Of a DNA stretch of 64,000 nucleotides, positions 8,793-16,384 are shown in pieces; the stretch's first letter is position 1, and each line of letters opens with the position of its first letter. The notes under the pieces are model-generated. The model did not search any database, had not been told where the DNA came from, and worked only from the letters and a program-made list of their open reading frames with translations. The DNA is taken from assembly GCA_964525185.1 (NCBI GenBank), contig CAZGFQ010000003.1, positions 1-64,000 on the forward strand, read 5' to 3'. Origin of the DNA: JABHGY01 sp964525185 (GTDB lineage: Bacteria; Fidelibacterota; Marinisomatia; Marinisomatales; UBA1611). The translations under genes were made by a program, and so were the position numbers.

Positions 8793-10601
8793 ATGGAATT
8801 AAAATCAATTCTCGCCACAGATTGTGGGAGCACAACAACAAAAGCAATCCTTATTGAAAAAATTGACGGTGAATTCCGCTTAAAAGTAAGAGGCGAAGCT
8901 CCTACGACCGTTGAAGCTCCTTTTGAAGATGTTACAAAAGGGGTACTAAATGCGGTAATGGAAGTTGAAGAACTCGCCGGCCGAAAGTTATTAGACGGTG
9001 ATAATATTATGTCGCCTCAAAAAGATGGATCCGGTGTAGATATTTATATATCCACAAGTTCAGCTGGAGGTGGACTACAAATGATGGTAGCAGGCGTAGT
9101 GAAGTCTATGACGGGCGAATCTGCAGAAAGGGCTGCATTGGGTGCTGGTTCAATTGTTATGGATGTTATAGCATCAAATGATGGCAGATTACCACACGAA
9201 AAAATTAAACGTATTCGACAGTTAAGGCCTGACATGATTTTATTATCTGGAGGTATTGATGGGGGAACGGTGTCTCATGTTGTTGAGTTAGCAGAAATAT
9301 TAAGTGCAGCTAATCCCAAACCACGACTTGGACAAAATTATAAATTACCTGTTATCTATGCTGGAAATACAAAAGCTCAAGACCAAATCCGCAATACACT
9401 TGGTGAATTAACTGATTTAGATATCGTTGATAATATTAGACCCGTATTAGAACGCGAAAACCTTGGACCATCACGGGATAAAGTGCATGATTTATTTATG
9501 GAGCATGTCATGGCTCAAGCACCGGGATATAAAAAATTAATGTCTTGGACAGATGCTCCCATCATGCCAACTCCAGGTGCGGTTGGGTTTTTAATTGAAA
9601 TGATTGCTAAAGAAGAAAATATTTCAGTTGTAGGGGTAGATATTGGCGGAGCAACTACTGATATATTTTCTGTATTTTCTAAGAAATTTAATAGAACGGT
9701 AAGCGCCAATTTAGGCATGAGCTATTCTGTGTGTAACGTATTAGCGGAAGCTGGGCTAGATAATGTTTTACGCTGGGTGCCATTAGATATTGATCGAAAA
9801 GAATTAACAAATCGCATTGGCAATAAAATGATTCGCCCGACAACAGTCCCCCAATCTTTGGAAGAATTAATAATTGAGCAAGCTATTGCACGAGAAGCGT
9901 TGCGTCTTTCCTTTAAGCAGCATAAGGAATTCGCAGTTGGACTAAAAGGTGTTCAAACGGAAAGAACGATTTCTGATGCATTTGAACAATCAGGGTCTGG
10001 GCAATCATTAGTTAATATGATGGATTTAGACTTACTAGTTGGATCCGGAGGTGTATTATCTCACGCACCACGTCGATCGCAATCAGCAAGGATGTTGGTT
10101 GACGCGTTTCAACCTGAAGGAATTACACAATTAGCTGTTGATTCAATATTTATGATGCCGCAATTGGGTGTTTTAGCCAATATTGATAAGAAGGAATTAT
10201 CCGAAGAAGCTCGTAAGGCAGCTTTGGAAGTATTTCATAAGGATTGCCTAATTCGTTTAGGGACTTGTATTGCTCCTGTTGGGAAATCAAAACCAGCAGC
10301 ACTTATATTATCTGCACATTTAGTTTTCCCAGATAAATCCACACAAACGGTTGAATTGCATGATGGCGAATTAATTAAAATTGATGCACCATATGAACCG
10401 ATTCAGGTAACATTAACGCCTGCCAAAAAAATGGATGTTGGATCAGGAATGGGTGAATCAATTGAAACAGAAATATTTGGAGGCGTTACAGGGCTTATTT
10501 TTGATGGTCGAGGGCGTCCATTAGATGTTCCAATTGAAAAAGAAAAGCGACTAAGCTTACTGGAAAAATGGTCAAAAGCAGTTGACGAATATCCAAAATA
10601 A
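8793..10601 (+). CDS. MutL/GlmL-family ASKHA ATPase, first gene of an uncharacterised operon
   Basis: A 602-residue actin/Hsp70-superfamily ATPase matching the family usually annotated as glutamate mutase MutL/GlmL. Its ATPase signatures are visible: PHOSPHATE 1 ATDCGSTTTKAILI (near residue 8), PHOSPHATE 2 VGVDIGGATTDIFSVF (near residue 280) and the ADENOSINE motif LLVGSGGVLSHAPRR (near residue 412). A family-specific STSSAGGGLQMMVAG segment follows the first. In glutamate-fermenting bacteria this protein accompanies a B12 mutase, but no mutase subunit is nearby. Instead it leads a run of envelope or membrane genes. I infer an ATP-driven chaperone, reactivase or switch for that complex. The name MutL must not be confused with the mismatch-repair protein. 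Confidence 0.8.
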   Translation: MELKSILATDCGSTTTKAILIEKIDGEFRLKVRGEAPTTVEAPFEDVTKGVLNAVMEVEELAGRKLLDGDNIMSPQKDGSGVDIYISTSSAGGGLQMMVAGVVKSMTGESAERAALGAGSIVMDVIASNDGRLPHEKIKRIRQLRPDMILLSGGIDGGTVSHVVELAEILSAANPKPRLGQNYKLPVIYAGNTKAQDQIRNTLGELTDLDIVDNIRPVLERENLGPSRDKVHDLFMEHVMAQAPGYKKLMSWTDAPIMPTPGAVGFLIEMIAKEENISVVGVDIGGATTDIFSVFSKKFNRTVSANLGMSYSVCNVLAEAGLDNVLRWVPLDIDRKELTNRIGNKMIRPTTVPQSLEELIIEQAIAREALRLSFKQHKEFAVGLKGVQTERTISDAFEQSGSGQSLVNMMDLDLLVGSGGVLSHAPRRSQSARMLVDAFQPEGITQLAVDSIFMMPQLGVLANIDKKELSEEARKAALEVFHKDCLIRLGTCIAPVGKSKPAALILSAHLVFPDKSTQTVELHDGELIKIDAPYEPIQVTLTPAKKMDVGSGMGESIETEIFGGVTGLIFDGRGRPLDVPIEKEKRLSLLEKWSKAVDEYPK

Positions 10602-10619
10602 TAATAGATAAATAAAATA

Positions 10620-11744
10620 ATGGCACACGCATATACACCGGGACTTAAAGTATTACATCAATCAGATGTATCAAAAAATAGAAGACTACCAATAAAGGGG
10701 GAAGTGGTAAAAAATATTGGCGATAATGTATCTCCTGAAATGGTTGTTGCAAAAACTGATTTGCCTGGGAATGTTCAGATGGTAAAGGTATCAAATTTGC
10801 TTAATATTGGCCCAGGAGACATTAATGATGCTATGATTGTGTCTATTGGACAGCATGTAGAAAAAAATCAAGTGATTGCAGAAATGGCAGGACTTTTTGG
10901 TCTATTTAAATCAGATGTTAAATCTCCAATCGATGCAACAGTTGAGTCTATATCCGATGTGACTGGCCAGGTAGTATTGAGAGAAAAACCAATCCCAGTT
11001 GAAGTGGATGCCTATATGTCTGGAGTGGTAAAAGATATTATTCCTGAAGAAGGAGTAATCGTCGAAACATCTGCTGCCTTCATACAGGGAATTTTTGGTA
11101 TTGGTGGCGAAAGTCGGGGTGAAATTGTAACCGTCACTAATAATAGGAAAGATGAAATTACTCCAAAACACATTCTAGAAGAACATGCAGGGAAAATAAT
11201 TGTAGGTGGTTCATTCATAAGTTTAGAAGCTTATAGGAAAGCAATTTCTATGAAAGTAGCTGGTGTTGTGGTTGGTGGTTTTAATTATTTTGACCTTGAA
11301 CCTATTTTAGGATATACACTCGGTGTAGCCATTACTGGTTCTGAAGAGTTGGGAACATCTTTAGTTGTAACTGAAGGATATGGAAGAATCCATATGAGTG
11401 ACAGAACATTTTCATTATTAAAAGAACATGAAAACCATTTTGCTTCCATTAATGGAGCTACTCAAATTCGCGCTGGAGTCATTAGACCAGAAATTGTTAT
11501 TCCATTAAATGATATGCAACCAAAAATTGAAGAATCTATAAAACAAGAAATTGGAATAGGTGTTGGCAGTTTGGTCAGAATCATTCGTGCACCTTATTTT
11601 GGTAAAATTGGAAAAGTAAAATCTTTACCATCAGAATTGAATAAAATGGAATCAGAAACAATGGTGCGAGTTGCAGAAGTGGATGTAGATGGAGACATAT
11701 TATTGGTTCCAAGGTCTAATTTAGAAATGTTGGAGACTAATTGA
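10620..11744 (+). CDS. Barrel-sandwich and KOW-domain protein of the MutL-like operon
   Basis: A 374-residue protein with no signal peptide. Its N-terminal half contains a lipoyl/RnfC-like barrel-sandwich pattern: VSIGQHVEKNQVIAEMAG, then FKSDVKSPIDATVESISDV and TGQVVLREKP. It lacks a modifiable lipoyl or biotinyl lysine motif. A glycine-rich stretch (IQGIFGIGGESRGEIV) follows, and the C terminus carries a KOW-like element (VGSLVRIIRAPYFGKIGKV, residues about 317-335) with a closing beta strand. Both modules suggest a scaffold or adaptor. It lies 18 bases after the ATPase and overlaps the next gene by four bases. No known function. Confidence 0.65.
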   Translation: MAHAYTPGLKVLHQSDVSKNRRLPIKGEVVKNIGDNVSPEMVVAKTDLPGNVQMVKVSNLLNIGPGDINDAMIVSIGQHVEKNQVIAEMAGLFGLFKSDVKSPIDATVESISDVTGQVVLREKPIPVEVDAYMSGVVKDIIPEEGVIVETSAAFIQGIFGIGGESRGEIVTVTNNRKDEITPKHILEEHAGKIIVGGSFISLEAYRKAISMKVAGVVVGGFNYFDLEPILGYTLGVAITGSEELGTSLVVTEGYGRIHMSDRTFSLLKEHENHFASINGATQIRAGVIRPEIVIPLNDMQPKIEESIKQEIGIGVGSLVRIIRAPYFGKIGKVKSLPSELNKMESETMVRVAEVDVDGDILLVPRSNLEMLETN

Positions 11745-12067
11745 ACTCTATTGCCACTCATTCCAACAATTCTGTTGATTTATCGCAACAAGATATTCAA
11801 TTTATCAAAAATGTAGCAAAGAAAATTCATAAGTCAGGATTGGTTACACCTGCAGTATTTTTTTTAGAAATGACAAAACCACTTTCATTGTTAGGGAGTC
11901 ATTTTCTTGTATTTTTTGGCCCTATCATTAATGCTTTTATTCGCGCAGAAAATTACTATCGGGCAACTGATATGATGGAAGAGCCTGAAAATGTCGAATT
12001 ATTAATTAAAGAAATCGAAGCTTTAGAATGGGCGAATGAAAAGTCCGAAACGGAGAAACACTCATGA
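11741..12067 (+). CDS. Small hypothetical protein with a central hydrophobic helix
   Basis: A 108-residue protein starting at TTG 11741, which overlaps the preceding stop (TTGA) and has GGAG five bases upstream. The middle (AVFFLEMTKPLSLLGSHFL plus VFFGPIINAF) is hydrophobic and could be a membrane hairpin or amphipathic anchor. The ends are charged. It overlaps the next gene by four bases (ATGA). I do not recognise the family. Tight coupling implies it is a subunit of the same complex. Confidence 0.6.
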   Translation: MNSIATHSNNSVDLSQQDIQFIKNVAKKIHKSGLVTPAVFFLEMTKPLSLLGSHFLVFFGPIINAFIRAENYYRATDMMEEPENVELLIKEIEALEWANEKSETEKHS

Positions 12068-12927
12068 AAGATAAACAGTTCTGGATTGGTTCTGGTATTA
12101 TTATAGTCTTTTTATTGATTTATAATATGATGGGACATCCACATTTTTTAACAAATCGAACAGTCATGTTTTTTGCGATATTATTATTCTCTGGGACATT
12201 AATATATTATACAAGACTGGCTAAAATGGGAGAACCTATTTTCTTGCGAGATATTCCTGGATTAAAAGCTGTTGAAGAAGCGGTTGGAAGATCAACAGAA
12301 ATGGGCAAGCAAGTACTCTATGTTCCTGGTATTATGGATATGGACCAAGTCGAAACAGTAGCAGGTGTCATTGTTTTGGGTCACGTGGCAAAAATGACAG
12401 CAAGATATGAAACACCATTAAATGTGCCAGTATCGCGATCAATTGTTATGAAGGCGGGCCGAGAAGCCTGTAAAGAATCGTACTTAATGGAAGGTCGACC
12501 TGATTTATTTCAAGAAGATATGGTACATTATTTAACTGATGACCAATTTGCCTATGCCGCTGGTGTAAACGGTATAATGGTTAGGGAAGAGCCGGCAGCG
12601 TGTTTGTATATGGGGAAATTCTATGCAGAATCTCTCATTTTAGCAGAAACGGGAAACTCAATTGGAGCGATCCAAATTGCTGGGACAGCCTCTCAATCAC
12701 AAATTCCATTTTTTGTTACTGCGTGTGATTATACATTAATCGGTGAAGAATTTTTTGCGGCCAGCGCCTATCTCTCTCAAAAGCCAGAACTATTAGGAGG
12801 CATAAAAGGGCAAGATGTCCTAAAGGCAATTGTAGTAGGTACAATATTATTCGCAACCGTTCTTAGATTTTTCCATGACATGGGTTGGGTGTCTTGGGAT
12901 GTCATGAAATTTTTAACCATTCAGTAG
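12064..12927 (+). CDS. DUF6754-like membrane protein
   Basis: A 287-residue protein with two N-terminal transmembrane helices (residues about 6-24 and 33-50), a conserved-looking soluble middle and a C-terminal helix near residues 258-275. The middle contains EPIFLRDIPGLKAVEEAVGR, VETVAGVIVLGHVAKM, REACKESYLMEGRPDLF, VNGIMVREEPAACLYMGKFY and AGTASQSQIPFFVTACDYT. The middle has an alternating alpha/beta, Rossmann-like feel and is rich in Gly/Ala motifs. It resembles proteins I recall as DUF6754, an assignment made from memory that needs a profile search. Function unknown. Confidence 0.65.
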   Translation: MKDKQFWIGSGIIIVFLLIYNMMGHPHFLTNRTVMFFAILLFSGTLIYYTRLAKMGEPIFLRDIPGLKAVEEAVGRSTEMGKQVLYVPGIMDMDQVETVAGVIVLGHVAKMTARYETPLNVPVSRSIVMKAGREACKESYLMEGRPDLFQEDMVHYLTDDQFAYAAGVNGIMVREEPAACLYMGKFYAESLILAETGNSIGAIQIAGTASQSQIPFFVTACDYTLIGEEFFAASAYLSQKPELLGGIKGQDVLKAIVVGTILFATVLRFFHDMGWVSWDVMKFLTIQ

Positions 12928-12937
12928 GAATTTAATT

Positions 12938-13756
12938 ATGTTTTGGAAAAGAACTATTCCCATTGCCATCGTTGGTTTCGTGGGTTTTTTAACATTATTT
13001 GGTTGGTTTATTGATCAACCAAGCATTAAAGCATTTGTTGAAGATGACGCAACACAATGGTATGATATTTTAGCCAGTTTTGCCATTTTTCTTGGTGCAT
13101 TGAACTTACTAAAAATGCAATCACAAAAGATTTTAAAAAAGCAAAAAGGATGGCAATACAGTATTTTTGCCATTGGTGGATTTATTTTTTCTATTTTAGC
13201 TGGTTTTGTGATTAAAGGGAACGATGCCATTCAATGGGGAGCGCACGTAACTGGGAAGGGAACATTATTCAAATGGATGTTTGAATTTATGTTTACACCA
13301 TTGTCTGCTACCATGTTTGCCCTATTAGCATTTTTTGTCGCTTCAGCATCTTATCGCGCATTTCGGATTCGGAATTTTGAAGCAACTCTATTATTGGTAT
13401 CCGGAATTATTATTATGTTGGGTAGAGTTCCGATCGGGTTGAAAATTTCATCATGGTTTGTCATGTATATCACTTTGCTGGGATTTGGAATTGTTGTGAA
13501 CACTTATTTTAAAAATAAACAAATCACCTTAGCCTTTGTTGGTGGTGGAATACTACTAATAACCATCGCTGGATATCTAATGGGGTGGCCTATTAATGAG
13601 CCGGGATTATTTTATCTACCTGTTTTACAAGATTGGATTTACAATATTCCAAATGTTGCTGGAGCAAGAGCAATAATGATTGGAATTGGATTAGGTATTT
13701 TTGCAACATCAATGCGATATATTCTTGGCATTGAAAAATCATACATTGGAGAATAA
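12938..13756 (+). CDS. Multi-spanning membrane protein of the MutL-like operon
   Basis: A 272-residue integral membrane protein with about eight hydrophobic helices spread along its length (for example residues 5-23, 42-58, 75-92, 112-131, 150-166, 172-189, 195-212 and 240-257). No recognisable transporter or enzyme motif is visible. It starts ten bases after the DUF6754-like gene and ends two bases before the next. It is probably a structural or channel-like subunit of the same complex. Function unknown. Confidence 0.65.
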   Translation: MFWKRTIPIAIVGFVGFLTLFGWFIDQPSIKAFVEDDATQWYDILASFAIFLGALNLLKMQSQKILKKQKGWQYSIFAIGGFIFSILAGFVIKGNDAIQWGAHVTGKGTLFKWMFEFMFTPLSATMFALLAFFVASASYRAFRIRNFEATLLLVSGIIIMLGRVPIGLKISSWFVMYITLLGFGIVVNTYFKNKQITLAFVGGGILLITIAGYLMGWPINEPGLFYLPVLQDWIYNIPNVAGARAIMIGIGLGIFATSMRYILGIEKSYIGE

Positions 13757-13758
13757 TC

Positions 13759-14604
13759 ATGAATAGTTTTTTAAATATGATTTCACGGTTTGGCCAATTA
13801 GATAGAAGATGGATTTTTCTTATTATCGCACTTGTTGTATTGGTACCATTATTCTTTCCAATTGGTTTACCCATTCGTGCGACGGAATCTACAAGGCAAG
13901 TTTGGGAAACTGTTGAAAATTTAGAGCCAGAATCAAAGGTTATATTGTCCTTGGAATATGGTCCAAGCACAAAACCAGAACTCCATCCAATGGCATTTGG
14001 TATTGTTCGGCATTTATTGAAAAATGACCATAAAATATATATTACATGTTTATGGCCTGATGGTCAGTTTATGGCAGAAAATATTATCGAAAATGTCATT
14101 GAAAAAGAATTTGATACCGTCTATGGTGAAGATTACGTTTTATTAGGTTTTCGCCCTGGAAATGAAGCTGTAATAAAAGGAATTGTCAGTAATATTAGGA
14201 AATTGTATACTGTCGATGCTCGTGGTACTTCGGTCGACAAAATTCCTATGATGGAAGGGGTAAATCAATTTAGTGATTTTGACTTTCTATTTTCTGCAAG
14301 TGCAGGATATCCAGGAACTGTAGAATGGGTACAGTATGCATCAGATCCAACAGGTGTTCCAATGAGTACAGGTACAACGTCTATTCAAGTGAATGAAGTC
14401 ATGCCTTATGTGCAAGGTGGACAAGTAAATGGCATTTTAGCTGGAATGCCAGGAGCAGCAGAATATGAAGCATTAATTGGTGTGCCTGGAATTGGAACAA
14501 GTGGGATGGATGCTCAATCGATTGCCCATATTGTTATAGTATTATTTATCATTTTTGGAAATGTGGCTTTTTTCGTTGAACGGAAAAAATCACAAAAATA
14601 TTAG
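13759..14604 (+). CDS. Membrane-anchored protein with a large extracytoplasmic-type domain
   Basis: A 281-residue protein with one N-terminal helix (residues about 19-37), a roughly 200-residue soluble domain and one C-terminal helix (about 252-270) ending in a basic tail (VERKKSQKY). The soluble part alternates strands and helices: VILSLEYGPSTKPELHPMA, HKIYITCLWPDGQFMAENI, GEDYVLLGFRPGNEAVIKGI, FDFLFSASAGYPGTVEWVQ and GILAGMPGAAEYEALIG. This suggests a Rossmann-like fold. I do not recognise the family. The position of both anchors and the basic C-terminal tail suggest the main domain faces the periplasm. Confidence 0.65.
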   Translation: MNSFLNMISRFGQLDRRWIFLIIALVVLVPLFFPIGLPIRATESTRQVWETVENLEPESKVILSLEYGPSTKPELHPMAFGIVRHLLKNDHKIYITCLWPDGQFMAENIIENVIEKEFDTVYGEDYVLLGFRPGNEAVIKGIVSNIRKLYTVDARGTSVDKIPMMEGVNQFSDFDFLFSASAGYPGTVEWVQYASDPTGVPMSTGTTSIQVNEVMPYVQGGQVNGILAGMPGAAEYEALIGVPGIGTSGMDAQSIAHIVIVLFIIFGNVAFFVERKKSQKY

Positions 14605-14615
14605 AGGTGGTTGAA

Positions 14616-15452
14616 ATGAGTGGTGAAATTATTGGTGCATGGATAGCGGTTTTCTTAACATTAGCTATTTTCTCCTATTTGTATAAAGATAATGCATTTT
14701 ACAAAATTGCTGAACATTTATTTGTTGGGATTTCTGCAGGATATTGGACATCCATGTTTTTTTGGACCCAAATTCAACCCAATCTATTTGGACGATTATG
14801 GCCATCAAGCCAATATAGTGCTGATTCTTTATGGTATTCTTTTTATAATGGGTTGAGCTGGATAAGTAGTTCCGTATTTCCAGCAGGTGGAATTGATAAA
14901 GGGCATGAGTTGCATTATATATATCTTATCCCTTTTGCATTAGGTATTATGATGCTTTTAAGTGTCGTTGACAAATTAAGCTGGTTTGCACGGTGGGGTA
15001 TTGCATATACAGTTGGGATGGCAGCTGGCTTAAGGGCTTATGGATATTTAAATTCAAATGTGATTGCTCAAGTTCGAAATTCTACACTGAACTTTTCTGA
15101 CCCTGATTTACCCATTTTTGCATTAATTGGAAATAGCTATTTCAATGGAATTCTTTTACTCATTGGTACAATTTCTGGGTTATTGTATTTCTACTTTTCT
15201 AAGGAACATAAAGGAACCTTTGGAAAAGTTGCACGCGTTGGTATTTATTTCCTTATGGTAAGTTTTGGTGCATCCTTTGGTTTTGCTGTCATGGGTCGAA
15301 TATCATTATTAATAGGGCGTTTTGTTGATTTGATTACTTACAATGGAGCAGAATACCATCATGCGACATCTTGGATATTGGTTAGTATGATTATTTTATT
15401 AGGATATTCTGCATTCAAGAATGATAAACAAAGCGAAACGCACGTAGATTAA
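14616..15452 (+). CDS. Multi-spanning membrane protein, last gene of the MutL-like operon
   Basis: A 278-residue integral membrane protein. ATG at 14616 is the better start because GAGGTGG sits five bases upstream; the GTG at 14607 lies inside that ribosome-binding site. About six to seven hydrophobic helices are visible, including FALGIMMLLSVVDKLSWFA and FLMVSFGASFGFAVMGRIS. The N-terminal motif YLYKDNAFYKIAEHLFVG resembles a conserved entry into the first helix. No known family. It closes the run of seven tightly spaced genes that starts at 8793. Confidence 0.65.
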   Translation: MSGEIIGAWIAVFLTLAIFSYLYKDNAFYKIAEHLFVGISAGYWTSMFFWTQIQPNLFGRLWPSSQYSADSLWYSFYNGLSWISSSVFPAGGIDKGHELHYIYLIPFALGIMMLLSVVDKLSWFARWGIAYTVGMAAGLRAYGYLNSNVIAQVRNSTLNFSDPDLPIFALIGNSYFNGILLLIGTISGLLYFYFSKEHKGTFGKVARVGIYFLMVSFGASFGFAVMGRISLLIGRFVDLITYNGAEYHHATSWILVSMIILLGYSAFKNDKQSETHVD

Positions 15453-15474
15453 TTTTTCAATAAAAAACGAAACA

Positions 15475-15508
15475 TATAATCATGAATGTGTGTCACATCA
15501 CATTCATG
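15475..15508 (+). promoter_or_regulatory. Consensus -10 box followed by a perfect 10-bp palindrome
   Basis: TATAAT at 15475-15480 matches a sigma-70 -10 hexamer exactly; upstream only a weak TTTTCA -35-like hexamer lies 15 bases away. The -10 is followed at once by a perfect inverted repeat: CATGAATGTG at 15481-15490 and CACATTCATG at 15499-15508, with an eight-base spacer. The palindrome would overlap the transcription start, like an operator for a dimeric regulator. Alternatively, as RNA, it forms a hairpin ending the upstream operon, but the nearest T run (from about 15519) is not adjacent. Confidence 0.4.
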
Positions 15509-15569
15509 GCTGAGACCCTTTCTTTTTTGCCTTGTGTCCATTATATTTCCGTCTCGGGAATCTATCAAA

Positions 15570-16322
15570 ATGAACATATTTAGGTTAAAAAATATCATTT
15601 TTGCGTTATTTGCAATTGTGTCAATCACGACCCAGTTGTCCGCCACCGAACTAAATCAATTTATAGGTAGCTGGACGGGTACTGAAACATTAACAAGTGA
15701 TTTCGTTGATAATTTCAGTAATAAACCTATTTCGATAGAAATTGCTGATGCTGCAAATAGAGATGGATTTCTTTCATTCTCATCGTCTTCGGATTTTATT
15801 TACAATGAAGATTTATTCTGGTCAGTTCATTACTTCAGGTATGATAAAGAAGCAAATCAACTTATTTTTTATAAAAGATTTATTACACCAATCGGTCTGC
15901 TGGGAAATCATGAATTAAGATATGATATAATTGAAATCAATGAATATCTTATTGTGTTAGATTATAATACGGAAGATAACGATACAGAGCATCAGATTAG
16001 GGTAACGAGAGATGCATTAGGTGTTAAACCTAATTTGATGGCATCCACTTTTAAATTATCTCAAAACTACCCAAACCCGTTTAACCCTGAAACGACCATT
16101 CAAGTGAACCTTTCTCAAGATGAATTCATTCAGGTAGATATTTTTGATGTGAATGGACGAATGGTAAAGCAGCTCGTGAATAGTATGCAACCTAAAGGGA
16201 TTCATTCGTTTCGGTGGGATGGGACAAATGTTTCTGGAAATCCTGTGAGTGCCGGGTCGTACTTCTATCGTTTATCAGGTGACGCAGGAATTGAATCTAA
16301 AAAAATGATTCTTTTGAAATAG
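15570..16322 (+). CDS. Secreted protein with T9SS type A sorting domain
   Basis: ATG at 15570 opens a normal signal peptide (MNIFRLKNIIFALFAIVSI, cleaved after about residue 26); the longer frame from 15486 starts inside a palindrome. A beta-rich middle of about 130 residues (IGSWTGTETLTSDFVDN and onward) looks like a small lipocalin or DUF-type barrel, but I do not recognise it. From about residue 170 comes the sorting domain: QNYPNPFNPETTIQVNL, VDIFDVNGRMVKQL, SAGSYFYRLSG and MILLK. Exported through T9SS and probably attached to the cell surface. Confidence 0.75.
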   Translation: MNIFRLKNIIFALFAIVSITTQLSATELNQFIGSWTGTETLTSDFVDNFSNKPISIEIADAANRDGFLSFSSSSDFIYNEDLFWSVHYFRYDKEANQLIFYKRFITPIGLLGNHELRYDIIEINEYLIVLDYNTEDNDTEHQIRVTRDALGVKPNLMASTFKLSQNYPNPFNPETTIQVNLSQDEFIQVDIFDVNGRMVKQLVNSMQPKGIHSFRWDGTNVSGNPVSAGSYFYRLSGDAGIESKKMILLK

Positions 16323-16340
16323 ACACTTTAACTGTCTATT
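16318..16340 (+). terminator. Possible terminator hairpin
   Basis: An eight-base-pair inverted repeat (AATAGACA at 16318-16325, TGTCTATT at 16333-16340) covers the stop codon of the preceding gene. A short T run (CTTTTT) follows about nine bases later. The spacing is loose for an intrinsic terminator, so this is tentative. Confidence 0.35.
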
Positions 16341-16384
16341 CAACATTCCTTTTTAATCATTCATTTCAAATTATCTGAGGCATT

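Noticed and set aside
13593..13970. A 125-residue minus-strand open frame across the junction of two membrane-protein genes.
   Set aside because: It is antisense to two well-supported genes and shows no motif or signal.
8793..15452. Reading the operon as a glutamate mutase or methylaspartate pathway because of the MutL/GlmL-like first gene.
   Set aside because: No mutase S or E subunit, B12-binding motif or methylaspartate lyase is present. The neighbours are membrane and scaffold-type proteins.
15510..15518. CTGAGACCC as part of a thiamine pyrophosphate riboswitch.
   Set aside because: The remaining conserved THI elements are absent and the downstream gene has no thiamine role.
15486..15569. 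A longer start for the secreted protein at 15570 that includes a hydrophobic leader.
   Set aside because: That start lies inside the perfect palindrome, and the downstream ATG opens a complete signal peptide.
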